Positions 24,471 through 32,981 of a stretch of DNA of 64,000 bases are shown piece by piece (within the stretch, counting starts at the first letter, position 1; every line of letters begins with the position of its first letter). Source of the DNA: Sphingobium sp. 15-1 (lineage in GTDB: Bacteria > Pseudomonadota > Alphaproteobacteria > Sphingomonadales > Sphingomonadaceae); contig NZ_JABXJG010000001.1 of the NCBI RefSeq assembly GCF_013375535.1, forward strand, positions 3,018,001 through 3,082,000. Reading direction: 5' to 3'. The position numbers and the translations under genes are program-made. The notes beneath the pieces are model-generated. The model saw only the letters and a list, made by a program, of their open reading frames with translations. It did not search any database and was not told where the DNA came from.

Positions 24471-25484
24471 TCAATATTCGGCTATCGGCCAGCCGTCCGC
24501 GCCCCAGCGGACCGGCGCGATCCGCAGGGTGGGCGCGCCGTTCGCCTGCTTGTCATAGGCGTGATAGACGACATAATCTTTCCCATCCCGGTCATGCAGC
24601 CAGCCCGCATGGCCCGGCCCGCGCCAGCGCTGCTGCTCCTGAAGGTCGGCGCGCAGGAAGATGGTGCCGCCGCCCTGCATCATCGCACTGCCGTCCTTGC
24701 CCAGATAGGGGCCGGTGATCGCCTTCGACCGGCCGATGACGGTGTAGTAAGTGCTGTTCACGCCCTTGCAGCAATAGTCATAGGACGCCATCAGCCAGTA
24801 AGTGCCGCCATGATCGACGATGAAGGGCGCCTCGACCGGAACCGGACCGCCAGCCGGGGCGGGGCGGCGGGCGATGGAGATCGGCTTTTCATCGGGCTTC
24901 AGCGGCTTTCCGGTCTTCCTGTCCAGCTCGAACAGCTTGATCCCGGTCCAGAAGCTGCCCAGCGTCAGCCAGTGGCGGCCTTCGCGGTCGATCACGAAAT
25001 TGGGGTCGATGGCGTTATAATCGTCCGCCTTGGTCGACATCACCACCAGCCCCTCGTCGCGCCAGCCGTAATTCTTCGCCTTGGGATCGAGCGTCGGACT
25101 GGTCGCCAGCCCGATGGCCGAGCGGTTGGAGCCGAAGGTCGAAACCGAATAATAAAGCCGGTAGCGGCCGTCCACGAAGCTGATGTCGGGCGCCCACATG
25201 CCGTCGCTGCCGGGGATCGCCTTGCTCGCCCAGGCCGGGAGGGCGGTGAAGACGGGATCGCCCGCGGTCCAGTGGATCAGATCCTTCGACGTGCGGGTTT
25301 CGATCAGGCGCTGGCCGTGGCCGGTGCTGAAGACATGATAGCTGTCGCCTTCGCGGATGAGGACGGGGTCATGGGTCGGCGTCAGGTCGCCGGTCAGGCG
25401 GCTGTTTAGTGTCTCAGCCCCGGCGATGCTCGCGCAGGCAAGGAGGGCGAGGCTCGCCATTTTCAACATATTTGACAGCGCCAT
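24471..25484 (-). CDS. GH43 arabinan endo-1,5-alpha-L-arabinosidase
   Basis: A 337-residue secreted GH43 enzyme. A signal peptide (MLKMASLALLACASIAGA) is followed by THDPVLIREGDSYHVFSTG with catalytic base Asp39, DGMWAPDISFVDGRYRLYYSVS, YNAIDPNFVIDREGRHWLTLGSFWTGIKL (pKa-modulating Asp160) and VPVEAPFIVDHGGTYWLMAS with acid Glu218. DYCCKGVNSTY is the typical CC-G motif of endo-arabinanases. The enzyme cuts the linear alpha-1,5-arabinan backbone. It sits in an operon with GH43 (98 nt downstream) and GH51; a REP-type hairpin (25519-25584) interrupts the gap to GH51. Confidence 0.88.
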   Translation of the reverse strand: MALSNMLKMASLALLACASIAGAETLNSRLTGDLTPTHDPVLIREGDSYHVFSTGHGQRLIETRTSKDLIHWTAGDPVFTALPAWASKAIPGSDGMWAPDISFVDGRYRLYYSVSTFGSNRSAIGLATSPTLDPKAKNYGWRDEGLVVMSTKADDYNAIDPNFVIDREGRHWLTLGSFWTGIKLFELDRKTGKPLKPDEKPISIARRPAPAGGPVPVEAPFIVDHGGTYWLMASYDYCCKGVNSTYYTVIGRSKAITGPYLGKDGSAMMQGGGTIFLRADLQEQQRWRGPGHAGWLHDRDGKDYVVYHAYDKQANGAPTLRIAPVRWGADGWPIAEY

Positions 25485-25518
25485 GCGGACTCTCTTCGAC
25501 AGCGGTTCTGGGCGTCAT

Positions 25519-25584
25519 GTGCTCCTGCGAAGGCAGGAGCCCAGTTCTGCCGTTTCAACTGGGTTCCTGCCTTCGCAGGAACAC
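25519..25584. repeat. REP-like element, family 2 (inverted pair)
   Basis: GTGCTCCTGCGAAGGCAGGA... is followed, after a short spacer, by its near-complement ending ...GCAGGAACAC. Each half is itself a hairpin (CTCCTGC/GCAGGAG). The element sits between GH51 and the endo-arabinanase within the operon and also occurs at 38437-38468 and 58396-58482. It could form a stable mRNA structure that modulates distal expression. Confidence 0.75.
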
Positions 25585-25643
25585 GGCATAGCTAAAAAGG
25601 ATGGAGCGGACGGCGATTCCACCCTCCGCCCGCTCCAAGGGCT

Positions 25644-27206
25644 TCATTGCAGGTCGAGCACGACCACCGACTTGGGCGGCAGCGCCACCGTCAGCGTGCC
25701 GCCGCTCACCTGCGCGCCGGTGAAGGGAGCGGGTTTCACCACCTCCGGCGCGTCGAAGCTGTTGTGCGCATTGATCGCCGGAGCCGTCAGGATGCGGCCC
25801 GACACGCTCGCCGCGTTCAACCCGTCCAGCTTCACCGTGACCATGTTCGTCTGGTTCGGATCGAGGTTCGACAGCCCGACATGGACCTTGCCGTCTTTCG
25901 CCCGGACCGCCGATCCGCTGACGGCGGGCATGACGAACTTGTCCTTGTGATACCAGGGCGCATCGATGTCGATCGGCAGCACCGTGGCGTCCTGCCAGGG
26001 CTTGTACATTTCGAAGACATGATAGGTGGGGGTGAGCACCATCTTCTTGCCTTCGGCCAGGATCATCGCCTGCAACACATTCACCATCTGCGCGATGGCG
26101 GTCATGCGCACGCGGTCGGCATGTTTGGCGAAGATGTCCAGATGGATCGAGGCGATCAGCGCATCGCGCAGCGTGTTCTGCTGCCGCAGGAAGCCCGGAT
26201 GCGTGCCGGGGTCCTGCGCATACCAGGCGCCCCATTCGTCGACCGCCAGGAAGATGCGCTTCTTGGGATCATATTTGTCCATGATCGCGCTGTGCTTCGT
26301 GATCAGCTCGTCCATGCGCATCGCGCCCGCCAGCGCATCGGCCCAGCCGGTCTCGTCGAAATCGACCGCAGGCGCACGCGGCGGCCAGCCGCCCGCCGGG
26401 TGGACATAATAATGCAGCGACAGGCCGTCGAGCCGGTCTGCCGCCACCCGCATCATCGTCTCGGTCCAATTATAATCGTCGACATTGGCCCCGGCCGCGA
26501 CCTTCAATATCTTCGTGCCTGCGGGCGCCTTGACGAAGGTGGCGTAGCGGCGCGTCTCGTCCGCCGCGAATTCCGGCCGCATATTGCCGCCGCAGCCCCA
26601 CAGTTCATTGCCCACGCCGAAATAGGGGACGGCCCAAGGCTCCTTATGCCCATTCTTGGCGCGCAGATCGGCAAGGCTGCCCGCCGGAGCGGTCATATAT
26701 TCGACCCACTCGGCCATTTCCTGTGGCGTGCCGTTGCCGACATTGCCCGCAATATAGGCCTGCGCGCCGACCTGCCGCAGCAGCTCGAAAAATTCATGAG
26801 TGCCGACGCTGTTCGGCTCGGTCACGCCGCCCCAATGGGTGTTGACCTTGGTGGGGCGATCCTTCTTCGGGCCGATCCCCTCGCGCCAATGATATTCGTC
26901 GGCAAAGCAGCCGCCTGGCCAGCGGATGATCGGCACCGACAGGTTGCGCAGCGCCGCCACCACATCGTTGCGGAAGCCGTTGGTGTTGGGGATCGACCGG
27001 TCGTTGCCGACCCACAGGCCGCCATAAATGCCGTTGCCCAGATGCTCGGCAAATTGGGTGAAGATCGCCTTGTCATAGGTCGCGCCGGGCTTGTCGGCAT
27101 GGATGGTCGCGCTCGTCGGCTTGCCGTCGGTCTGCGCGTGCGCGGCGGTGAGCGCGGTGGCGCAGAGCAGAAGCGCGGCAGTGGTGCGGCGCAGGGCCTT
27201 GATCAT
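25644..27206 (-). CDS. GH51 alpha-L-arabinofuranosidase
   Basis: A 520-residue exported GH51 enzyme, started at 27206 where a signal peptide begins (MIKALRRTTAALLLCATALTAAHAQ) behind GGGAGAG. Retaining catalytic residues are placed at Glu201 (FGVGNELWG, acid/base) and Glu324 (LAVDEWGAWY, nucleophile). IRWPGGCFADEYHWREGIGP is the family's signature. The last 150 residues form the expected beta-sandwich (NLDPNQTNMVTVKLDG). It releases terminal arabinofuranose from arabinan and arabinoxylan oligosaccharides. Gap to the dehydrogenase gene upstream is 16 nt, indicating one operon. A signal peptide is unusual for GH51, many of which are cytoplasmic, so degradation here probably finishes in the periplasm. 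Confidence 0.9.
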   Translation of the reverse strand: MIKALRRTTAALLLCATALTAAHAQTDGKPTSATIHADKPGATYDKAIFTQFAEHLGNGIYGGLWVGNDRSIPNTNGFRNDVVAALRNLSVPIIRWPGGCFADEYHWREGIGPKKDRPTKVNTHWGGVTEPNSVGTHEFFELLRQVGAQAYIAGNVGNGTPQEMAEWVEYMTAPAGSLADLRAKNGHKEPWAVPYFGVGNELWGCGGNMRPEFAADETRRYATFVKAPAGTKILKVAAGANVDDYNWTETMMRVAADRLDGLSLHYYVHPAGGWPPRAPAVDFDETGWADALAGAMRMDELITKHSAIMDKYDPKKRIFLAVDEWGAWYAQDPGTHPGFLRQQNTLRDALIASIHLDIFAKHADRVRMTAIAQMVNVLQAMILAEGKKMVLTPTYHVFEMYKPWQDATVLPIDIDAPWYHKDKFVMPAVSGSAVRAKDGKVHVGLSNLDPNQTNMVTVKLDGLNAASVSGRILTAPAINAHNSFDAPEVVKPAPFTGAQVSGGTLTVALPPKSVVVLDLQ

Positions 27207-27222
27207 TCTTCTCTCCCTGAAC

Positions 27223-28149
27223 TTAATCGTAAAATGCTTCGGTCGTTTTGCGCCTGCCGCGCAGGAAGGCGTCAGCGACCAGCCGCAAGGGCGCGGTGTC
27301 CACATCGCTGCGCCCGCCCCGGATCAGCGTGGCGAAGCGGCTGTAGAGGCCGGCATATTCAATATCCTCGCCATGCTCCGTGCCGCTGGGCAGGTGCAGC
27401 ACGGCGCCGCCCTGGCTGAGCTTGAGCGTGCCCGCGTCCGTCTCGACGATGATGTCCCAGCTTTGCGGGCCGGTCTGGCGCCAGTCGAGGTCCATATGGA
27501 TCGCCGCGCCGCCCGTGTCGCGGAAGGCGATGTCGGCGGCGATCGGCGCAGCGCGGTTCTCCGGCAGCACCAGAGTGGCGTCCTTCAGGAAGAAGGGACG
27601 CGGCAGAATATGGGTGACGATGGAGAGCGCGTTGATCCCAGGATCGAACACGCCAAGCCCGCCCGGTTCCCAGATCCACGCCTGCCCCGGATGCCAGACG
27701 CGCACATCCTCGCGCCAGACGATGGACACTTTTTCGACCCGCCGCTCGGCCAGCCAGGCGCGGGCCGGGGCGACGCCCGCCGCAAAGCGCGAGTGCCAGG
27801 CCGCGAACAGGCTGACGCCGACCTTGCCCGCCTGCGCTTCGAGCGCCGCGACTTCGGCCAAAGTGGCGCCGGGCGGCTTTTCCAGGAACAGGTGGATGCC
27901 CCGCGCCAAGGCCTGCGAGGCCAGTTCGTACCGCACCTGCGGCGGTGTGCAGAGCGCGATGGCGTCGACCGCCGGTCCCTCCGCCAGCAAGGCGTCGAGG
28001 CTGGCGAGATGCGGCACGCCCTCCAGCCCCGCATCCTGCGGGCTGACCGTCGCGGCGAGGCTGAAGGCGCTGTTGCCCCGGATCGCGGGGACATGCTGGT
28101 CCCGCGCGATCTTGCCGATGCCGACGATAGCGATGCGGATTGGGTCCAT
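27223..28149 (-). CDS. Gfo/Idh/MocA aldose 1-dehydrogenase (L-arabinose/D-galactose)
   Basis: A 308-residue NAD(P)-dependent oxidoreductase. The Rossmann start IRIAIVGIGKIARDQHVPAI (GxGxxA) and the LFLEKPPGATLAEV motif, with the conserved EKP, define the Gfo/Idh/MocA family. FDPGINALSIVTHIL supplies the C-terminal catalytic Asp/His pattern (D..IN.....H). The overall pattern resembles D-galactose/L-arabinose 1-dehydrogenases, which oxidise the aldose to the lactone. Pairing with an SMP-30 lactonase, a mutarotase and arabinanases supports L-arabinose as substrate. It is cytoplasmic. The start is 4 nt past the FAH-family gene, so the two are coupled. Confidence 0.82.
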   Translation of the reverse strand: MDPIRIAIVGIGKIARDQHVPAIRGNSAFSLAATVSPQDAGLEGVPHLASLDALLAEGPAVDAIALCTPPQVRYELASQALARGIHLFLEKPPGATLAEVAALEAQAGKVGVSLFAAWHSRFAAGVAPARAWLAERRVEKVSIVWREDVRVWHPGQAWIWEPGGLGVFDPGINALSIVTHILPRPFFLKDATLVLPENRAAPIAADIAFRDTGGAAIHMDLDWRQTGPQSWDIIVETDAGTLKLSQGGAVLHLPSGTEHGEDIEYAGLYSRFATLIRGGRSDVDTAPLRLVADAFLRGRRKTTEAFYD

Positions 28150-28153
28150 CGCC

Positions 28154-29146
28154 TTAGAGGACTTGGACGGTCACTTCGACCGGCGCGGCGCGCTTCAGTG
28201 GATTGCGCACCGGCAGGGTGAAGGGTGCGGCGAGGATTTCGAACACATCGCCTTCCTGGGTCTGCACGCCGTCCGTGAAAGAAAGCGTCGCGGTGCCGAA
28301 GAAATGGACATGCACGTCGCCGGGGCGGCGGAACAGATCATATTTGAAATGATGATGTTCCAGATTGCTGAGGCTGTGCGACATATTGCCCTCGCCCGAG
28401 AGGAAGGGCTTTTCCCAGATCGTCTCGCCATTGCGCAGGATGCGGCTGCTGCCCTCGATATGCTCCGGCGCGGGGCCGACCAGCAATTCCGGGCCGAGCG
28501 CCGCCTGACGCAGCTTGGAGTGGGCGAGCCAGAGATAATTGTGCCGCTCCGTCACATGGTCGCTGAACTCGTTGGCGAGCGCCAGGCCGAGGCGATAGGG
28601 CTGGCCATTGGGGCCGATGATGTAGATGCCCGCGATTTCCGGCTCCTCGCCGCCATCCTGGGCGAAGGCGGGCATGGTCAGCGGATCGGTCGGGCCGACA
28701 AGCTGCGACCCGTCGCCTTTGTAGAACCATTCGGGCTGCTGGCCGACGGCGCCGGGGACGGGCTTGCCGCCTTCCAGCCCCTCCAGGAACATGCGCATGC
28801 TGTCGGTCTTGGTCTCGGCGGCGGCGGCTTCGCGGTGCATCTTGTCGCGGCCTTCGGCGGAACCGAGATGGGTGAGGCCCGTGCCGGTCAGTTGCACATG
28901 GGCGGCGTCCGTATGGTCGATCGGCGCGAGCAGGCGGCCAGCCTCAAACTCGGCGGCGATGTCGACGGCGTCGCCCCTGGCGGTGGCGGCGACGGTCTCA
29001 GCCAGCGAAATGTCCTTGGAGATGGCGTCCAGCGCAAGGGCGCGGATGGTCTCTACCCCGATAAGGAAATGCGCCGCATCGCCCTCTGCCGCGATGACGG
29101 AGCGGGCACCGCTGTCGGCACGGTGCTGCAACAGGCGCAAAGTCAT
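28154..29146 (-). CDS. FAH-family AraD1/GguC-like enzyme, probable 2-keto-3-deoxy-arabinonate dehydratase
   Basis: A 330-residue protein with the fumarylacetoacetate-hydrolase-like fold seen in AraD1/GguC proteins and resembling Caulobacter XylX. Characteristic stretches: PEWFYKGDGSQLVGPTDPLTMP, GGEEPEIAGIYIIGPNGQPYRLGLALANEFSDHVTER (metal-binding acidic residues) and HNYLWLAHSKLRQAALGPEL. FAH-type enzymes catalyse dehydration of 2-keto-3-deoxypentonates to alpha-ketoglutaric semialdehyde in some oxidative pentose pathways. That step fits here between lactonase/dehydratase and semialdehyde dehydrogenase, but activity is inferred. It is the first gene of the leftward operon; GGGAGGAG precedes the ATG. 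The promoter gap carries the 29299-29318 motif. Confidence 0.7.
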   Translation of the reverse strand: MTLRLLQHRADSGARSVIAAEGDAAHFLIGVETIRALALDAISKDISLAETVAATARGDAVDIAAEFEAGRLLAPIDHTDAAHVQLTGTGLTHLGSAEGRDKMHREAAAAETKTDSMRMFLEGLEGGKPVPGAVGQQPEWFYKGDGSQLVGPTDPLTMPAFAQDGGEEPEIAGIYIIGPNGQPYRLGLALANEFSDHVTERHNYLWLAHSKLRQAALGPELLVGPAPEHIEGSSRILRNGETIWEKPFLSGEGNMSHSLSNLEHHHFKYDLFRRPGDVHVHFFGTATLSFTDGVQTQEGDVFEILAAPFTLPVRNPLKRAAPVEVTVQVL

Positions 29147-29298
29147 GAAAAATCTCCTCCCGCGCGCCTCTGTCGGCGCTGGCCAAATTTCATCAAATGG
29201 TTCAATTGTCAGTCATTTCGCGCGCACCAGAGTGTCGCGCAGCCTATCGTCAGCCTTATGGGTCGAAAGACGGGGCTTTATCCGTCCTGTGAATCTCC

Positions 29299-29318
29299 TT
29301 ATTACTCCGACATATTAC
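29299..29318. promoter_or_regulatory. Putative GntR operator in the divergent promoter
   Basis: TTATTACTCCGACATATTAC lies between the FAH-family gene (leftward, 29146) and the gntR gene (rightward, 29394). It contains ATTACTCCG, identical to the arm at 22769-22777 (opposite strand), and a second ATTAC. The gap is AT-richer than neighbouring DNA. Autoregulation plus control of the catabolic operon would be typical of GntR family members. Confidence 0.6.
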
Positions 29319-29393
29319 AGGATGCCGGGGAAGGCAATGATTGTGTTTCACCTTAGCCGATCGACTGCTAAGGAGGGAGCCGGAGGAGCATGA

Positions 29394-30158
29394 ATGGCTG
29401 ACGAAAAGCGGCTCTTGAAGGGAGCTGACGGGGGTGAAGCGGGCGCGGCCAAGGAAGCGCGGGGCCCCGGCAGGCGGCTGCATGGCGCCATTGCGCACAA
29501 GCTGGGAACGGCGATCTTGTCCGGCCAATATGCGCCGGGCGACGTGCTGTCGGGCGAAGTCGCCTTTGCCGAGGAACTGGAAGTGTCGCGCAGCGCCTAT
29601 CGCGAGGCGATCCAGGTGCTGACCGCCAAGGGGCTGGTCGAAAGCCGGCCCAAGGCGGGGACGCGGGTCTTGCCGCGCAACCGCTGGAACTTGCTCGATC
29701 CCGAGGTGTTGGCCTGGGCCTTTGCCGGGGAGCCGGACGTGCAGTTTGTGCGCGATCTGTTCGAACTGCGCGCCATTGTCGAGCCGGCGGCGGCACGGCT
29801 GGCGGCGCAGCGGCGGACCAAGGACGACATCAGGCTGATGAAGGACGCGCTCGCTGCGATGCGCCGCCACACGCTGGCGACCGAGGCGGGGCGGGCGGCG
29901 GACCGCGATTTCCACAATGCGATCCTGAACGCGACGCGCAACGACGCGCTGCAGACGCTGTCGGCCAGCATCGGCGCGGCGGTCAACTGGACCACCCAGT
30001 TCAAGCAGCGGGCGCGCGCCCTGCCGCGCAACCCGATCCCGGATCATGTGCGCGTGTTCGACGCGATTGCCGCAGGCGATGCAGCGGCGGCGGCCGAGGC
30101 GATGGGCGTGCTGGTGGACCTGGCGCTGGAGGATACGGCAAGCGCGATGACGCGCTGA
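29394..30158 (+). CDS. GntR-family (FadR subfamily) transcriptional regulator
   Basis: A 254-residue regulator. The winged HTH is in residues about 30-95: LHGAIAHKLGTAILSGQYAPGDVLSGEVAFAEELEVSRSAYREAIQVLTAKGLVESRPKAGTRV, matching GntR domains closely. A FadR-type all-helical FCD domain follows (LFELRAIVEPAAARLAAQR, then DRDFHNAILNATRNDAL with the D-x3-H metal/ligand motif, and DHVRVFDAIAAGDAAAAAEAM). It is divergent from the arabinose operon, so it is the likely local regulator, with the effector probably an arabinose-derived acid or sugar. A GGAGCCGGAGGAG ribosome site precedes the ATG. A terminator separates it from the convergent permease. Confidence 0.9.
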   Translation: MADEKRLLKGADGGEAGAAKEARGPGRRLHGAIAHKLGTAILSGQYAPGDVLSGEVAFAEELEVSRSAYREAIQVLTAKGLVESRPKAGTRVLPRNRWNLLDPEVLAWAFAGEPDVQFVRDLFELRAIVEPAAARLAAQRRTKDDIRLMKDALAAMRRHTLATEAGRAADRDFHNAILNATRNDALQTLSASIGAAVNWTTQFKQRARALPRNPIPDHVRVFDAIAAGDAAAAAEAMGVLVDLALEDTASAMTR

Positions 30159-30325
30159 TCCAAATTCTCCCTACGTGAAGCGTGGGGAGGGTCGAAGAGA
30201 GTCACGTGCCTCTCTTCGACGCCGCTGAAAGCGGTGGTGGAGGGGAAAACGCACAGGTCGCGCCCATTCCTCTCCACCACTCGCTTTGCGAGCGGTCCCC
30301 CTCCCCATCTCTCGATGGGGAGGAT

Positions 30326-30362
30326 AAAAAGGGCCGAAGCGGACATCCCGCTCCGGCCTTTT
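30326..30362. terminator. Bidirectional terminator between gntR and permease
   Basis: AAAAAGGGCCGAAGCGG pairs (one mismatch region) with CCGCTCCGGCCTTTT around ACATC, with A-run on one side and T-run on the other, so it can work for both convergent genes. The 235-nt gap between the genes holds nothing else recognisable apart from GC-rich inverted segments at 30172-30320. Confidence 0.75.
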
Positions 30363-30393
30363 CCGGTTTCGAGGTTTGCGACCCTCGGCTCCG

Positions 30394-31698
30394 TCACCCG
30401 ATCTGCTGATCGGGCAGCGCGTGGGTCGGCTTCGATCCCCACAGCGCGTAGAACAAGATGTAAAGCTCGCACAGCGCGGTCAGCAGGAAGCTGGTCTGCA
30501 ACCCGAAATGGTCCGCCAGATACCCCTGCACCACCACCAGCGCGCCGCCCGCGATCGCCATGATCAGCAGGCCCGATCCTTCCTCGGTCAGCGGCCCCAG
30601 CCCCTTGATGCCAAGGGTGAAGATGGTCGGGAACATGATCGAGTGGAACAGCCCCACCAGGATCAGCGACCACATGGCGACCGGCCCATGGGCAAAGACG
30701 GTGGTTATCATCACGACGAACGCACCGATCGAGAAAGCCGCCAGCACCTTGCCCGCGTCGAAGCGTTGCATGATCGCGCTGCCGGCAAAGCGGCCGACCA
30801 TCATCCCGCCCCAGAGGAAGGTCAGGTAACGGCCCGCCTGCTCATGGGTGAGGTTGGCGATGCTGGGCTGGCTGACGAAGTTCACGAACAGATTGGCAAC
30901 GCCGATTTCCGCGATCAGATAGATGAAGATGGCGGGAATGCCGAACACCAGATTGCGGTGCGACCAGAGCGAGAGATGCTTGCGCTCCTCCTTGGCGAGC
31001 CGGGAAGTCGATGCGCCCATGTCCGGCAGCGGGAAACGCGCGATCACCACGGCGAGCACGACCAGCACGACGGCCACCAACGCATAGGGCAGGACCACCG
31101 ACTGGGCGTCGGCCAGGCGTTCTGCCTGGGTCAGCACGATTTCGCCCTGCGCCGTGCCGCCCTTCGACCGGCCGAGGATCAGATAGGCGCCGAACATCGG
31201 GGCCAGCATGGTGCCCGCCGAGTTCATCGCCTGCACCAGATTGAGCCGCGAGGAAGCGGTTTCGGGCTTGCCGACCACCGCGACATAGGGGTTCGCCGCG
31301 ACCTGGAGCAGCGTGATGCCGCTAGCGATGACGAACAGCATGACCAAAGTCACGCCATAGGAGGGGATGGACGCGGCCAGCATCATGCCCAGCGCGCCCG
31401 CCGCCATGATCAGCAGGCCCGTCACCATCGACCTCTTGTAACCGATCCGCTCGATCAGCTTGGCCGATGGGATGGAGGCGAAGAAATAAGCGATGAACCA
31501 AACCGATTCGATCAGCGTCGTCTGGGTGTAGCTGAGTTCGAACACGCTGCGCAGATGCGGCAGCAGCGTATTGTTGATGACGGTGATGAAGCCCCACATG
31601 AAGAAGAGGCTGGCCAGCAACGTCAGCGCAGGGCCATAGCGCGTGCCGGGATTATAGGCCGCGGCGGGGGCCGCGGTAGAGGAAATGGGTCCTGCCAT
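30394..31698 (-). CDS. FucP-type sugar:H+ symporter (MFS)
   Basis: A 434-residue, 12-helix permease of the FHS family that includes L-fucose permease FucP and glucose/galactose transporters. The diagnostic region LFFMWGFITVINNTLLPHLRSVFELSYTQTTLIES holds the conserved MWG...N-LLP signature. YFFASIPSAKLIERIGYKRSMVTGL and QVAANPYVAVVGKPETASSRLNLVQAMNSAGTMLAP are family hallmarks. It probably brings L-arabinose released in the periplasm into the cytoplasm. The promoter gap to the divergent mutarotase (31699-31813) carries a motif like the other GntR sites. AGAAGG precedes the ATG. Confidence 0.88.
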   Translation of the reverse strand: MAGPISSTAAPAAAYNPGTRYGPALTLLASLFFMWGFITVINNTLLPHLRSVFELSYTQTTLIESVWFIAYFFASIPSAKLIERIGYKRSMVTGLLIMAAGALGMMLAASIPSYGVTLVMLFVIASGITLLQVAANPYVAVVGKPETASSRLNLVQAMNSAGTMLAPMFGAYLILGRSKGGTAQGEIVLTQAERLADAQSVVLPYALVAVVLVVLAVVIARFPLPDMGASTSRLAKEERKHLSLWSHRNLVFGIPAIFIYLIAEIGVANLFVNFVSQPSIANLTHEQAGRYLTFLWGGMMVGRFAGSAIMQRFDAGKVLAAFSIGAFVVMITTVFAHGPVAMWSLILVGLFHSIMFPTIFTLGIKGLGPLTEEGSGLLIMAIAGGALVVVQGYLADHFGLQTSFLLTALCELYILFYALWGSKPTHALPDQQIG

Positions 31699-31752
31699 TC
31701 ATCCTTCTCCGGAAAAGTCGAGATGAAGCGCCGCCGGAACAGGGTTGCGCCC

Positions 31753-31773
31753 GATTATTATGTAGGAGTATAT
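31753..31773. promoter_or_regulatory. Putative GntR operator, permease/mutarotase gap
   Basis: GATTATTATGTAGGAGTATAT resembles the reverse complement of the site at 29299-29318 (TAATATGTCGGAGTAATA) with a few changes, and is the weakest of the three. It sits 55 nt from the permease start and 41 nt from the mutarotase start, fitting a shared divergent operator. Confidence 0.45.
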
Positions 31774-31813
31774 CCCTGCCCACGGCGCGTCAATGGCGTC
31801 CGGGAGGAACTGC

Positions 31814-32971
31814 ATGCGAAAGGCCTTTATGAACAGAACGGTTTTGGCAACGTTGTCATACGGTGCCCTCCTCCTATTGACAAGCGCTCCCGCCCATGCG
31901 GCGGAAGCCAGCCGCGCGCCCGCAGGCAAGCTGGCCGACGGCACGCAGATCGAGGCGATCACGTTGAAGAATGGACGGGGCGTGTCGGCCACCATCCTGA
32001 CCTATGGCGCGACGCTGCAGAAGCTCGCCGGGCCGGACCGCGACGGAAAAGTGGCCGATGTGCTGCTCGGCTATGACGATCTGGCCGGCTATGTCGACCA
32101 TCCCAATTATTTCGGTGTGACCGTGGGCCGCTACGCCAACCGCATCGCTGGCGGCAAGTTCACGCTGGACGGCAAGAGCTATCAGTTGCCGCTCAACGAC
32201 AAGGTGAACACGCTGCATGGCGGCGGCAAGGGATTCGACAAGCAGGTGTGGAAGGTCGTGTCGCTGAAAAGCGGGCCGACCGCGACTTTGGTCCTGTCCC
32301 TCACCAGCCCCGACGGCGATTCGGGCTATCCGGGCCAGCTCGACGCCACGGTCACCTATACGCTGGACGAGGCGGGCAATCTGGGCATCGCCTTTGACGC
32401 GAAGACCAGCAAGCCGACCATCGTCAACATGACCAACCACGCCATTTTCAACCTGGCGGGCGAGGGATCGGCGGACGGGGCGCTGGGCCATATGCTGACG
32501 ATCCCGGCCAAGGCCTTCACCCCGGTCGACGCCAATCTGATCCCGACCGGCGAACTGAAGCCGGTGGAAGGCAGCCTGTTCGATTTCCGCGCGCCGCGCC
32601 GCGTGGCGGAAGGCATTCGCGACGGCCGCGACGCGCAGATCGTCGCCGGGCGCGGCTATGACCATAATTTCGCGCTGGACAAGGGCGCGACCAAGACCCC
32701 TGGACTGGCGGCGCGGCTGGAAGATCCGGCTTCGGGCCGCGTGCTCGAAGTGCTGAGCACCGAGCCGGGCGTGCAATTCTACGCCGGCAATTTCCTCGAC
32801 GGCACGCTGGTCGGCAAGCAGGGGCATCTCTACCGCATGGGTGACGGCATCGCGCTGGAGCCGCAGAAATTCCCGGACTCGCCCAACCAGCCCAACTTCC
32901 TGTCGGCGCGGGTCGAGCCCGGCAAGCCCTATCATCACCAGATGATCTATCGCCTGTCGGTCCAGCGCTAA
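31814..32971 (+). CDS. Periplasmic aldose 1-epimerase (mutarotase)
   Basis: A 385-residue galactose-mutarotase-like enzyme. The ATG at 31814 has GGGAGG 6 nt upstream and gives a signal peptide (VLATLSYGALLLLTSAPAHA). Conserved features: YGATLQKL, GVTVGRYANRIAGGKFTLDGKSYQL, LHGGGKGFDKQVW with catalytic His, MTNHAIFNLAGEGS, and a C-terminal ALEPQKFPDSPNQPNF with the catalytic base Glu. The length fits the family (about 350 plus signal). It interconverts anomers of released sugars, speeding delivery to permease or dehydrogenase. The lactonase gene follows after 10 nt, so they form one operon. Confidence 0.9.
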   Translation: MRKAFMNRTVLATLSYGALLLLTSAPAHAAEASRAPAGKLADGTQIEAITLKNGRGVSATILTYGATLQKLAGPDRDGKVADVLLGYDDLAGYVDHPNYFGVTVGRYANRIAGGKFTLDGKSYQLPLNDKVNTLHGGGKGFDKQVWKVVSLKSGPTATLVLSLTSPDGDSGYPGQLDATVTYTLDEAGNLGIAFDAKTSKPTIVNMTNHAIFNLAGEGSADGALGHMLTIPAKAFTPVDANLIPTGELKPVEGSLFDFRAPRRVAEGIRDGRDAQIVAGRGYDHNFALDKGATKTPGLAARLEDPASGRVLEVLSTEPGVQFYAGNFLDGTLVGKQGHLYRMGDGIALEPQKFPDSPNQPNFLSARVEPGKPYHHQMIYRLSVQR

Positions 32972-32981
32972 GGGGCTGACT

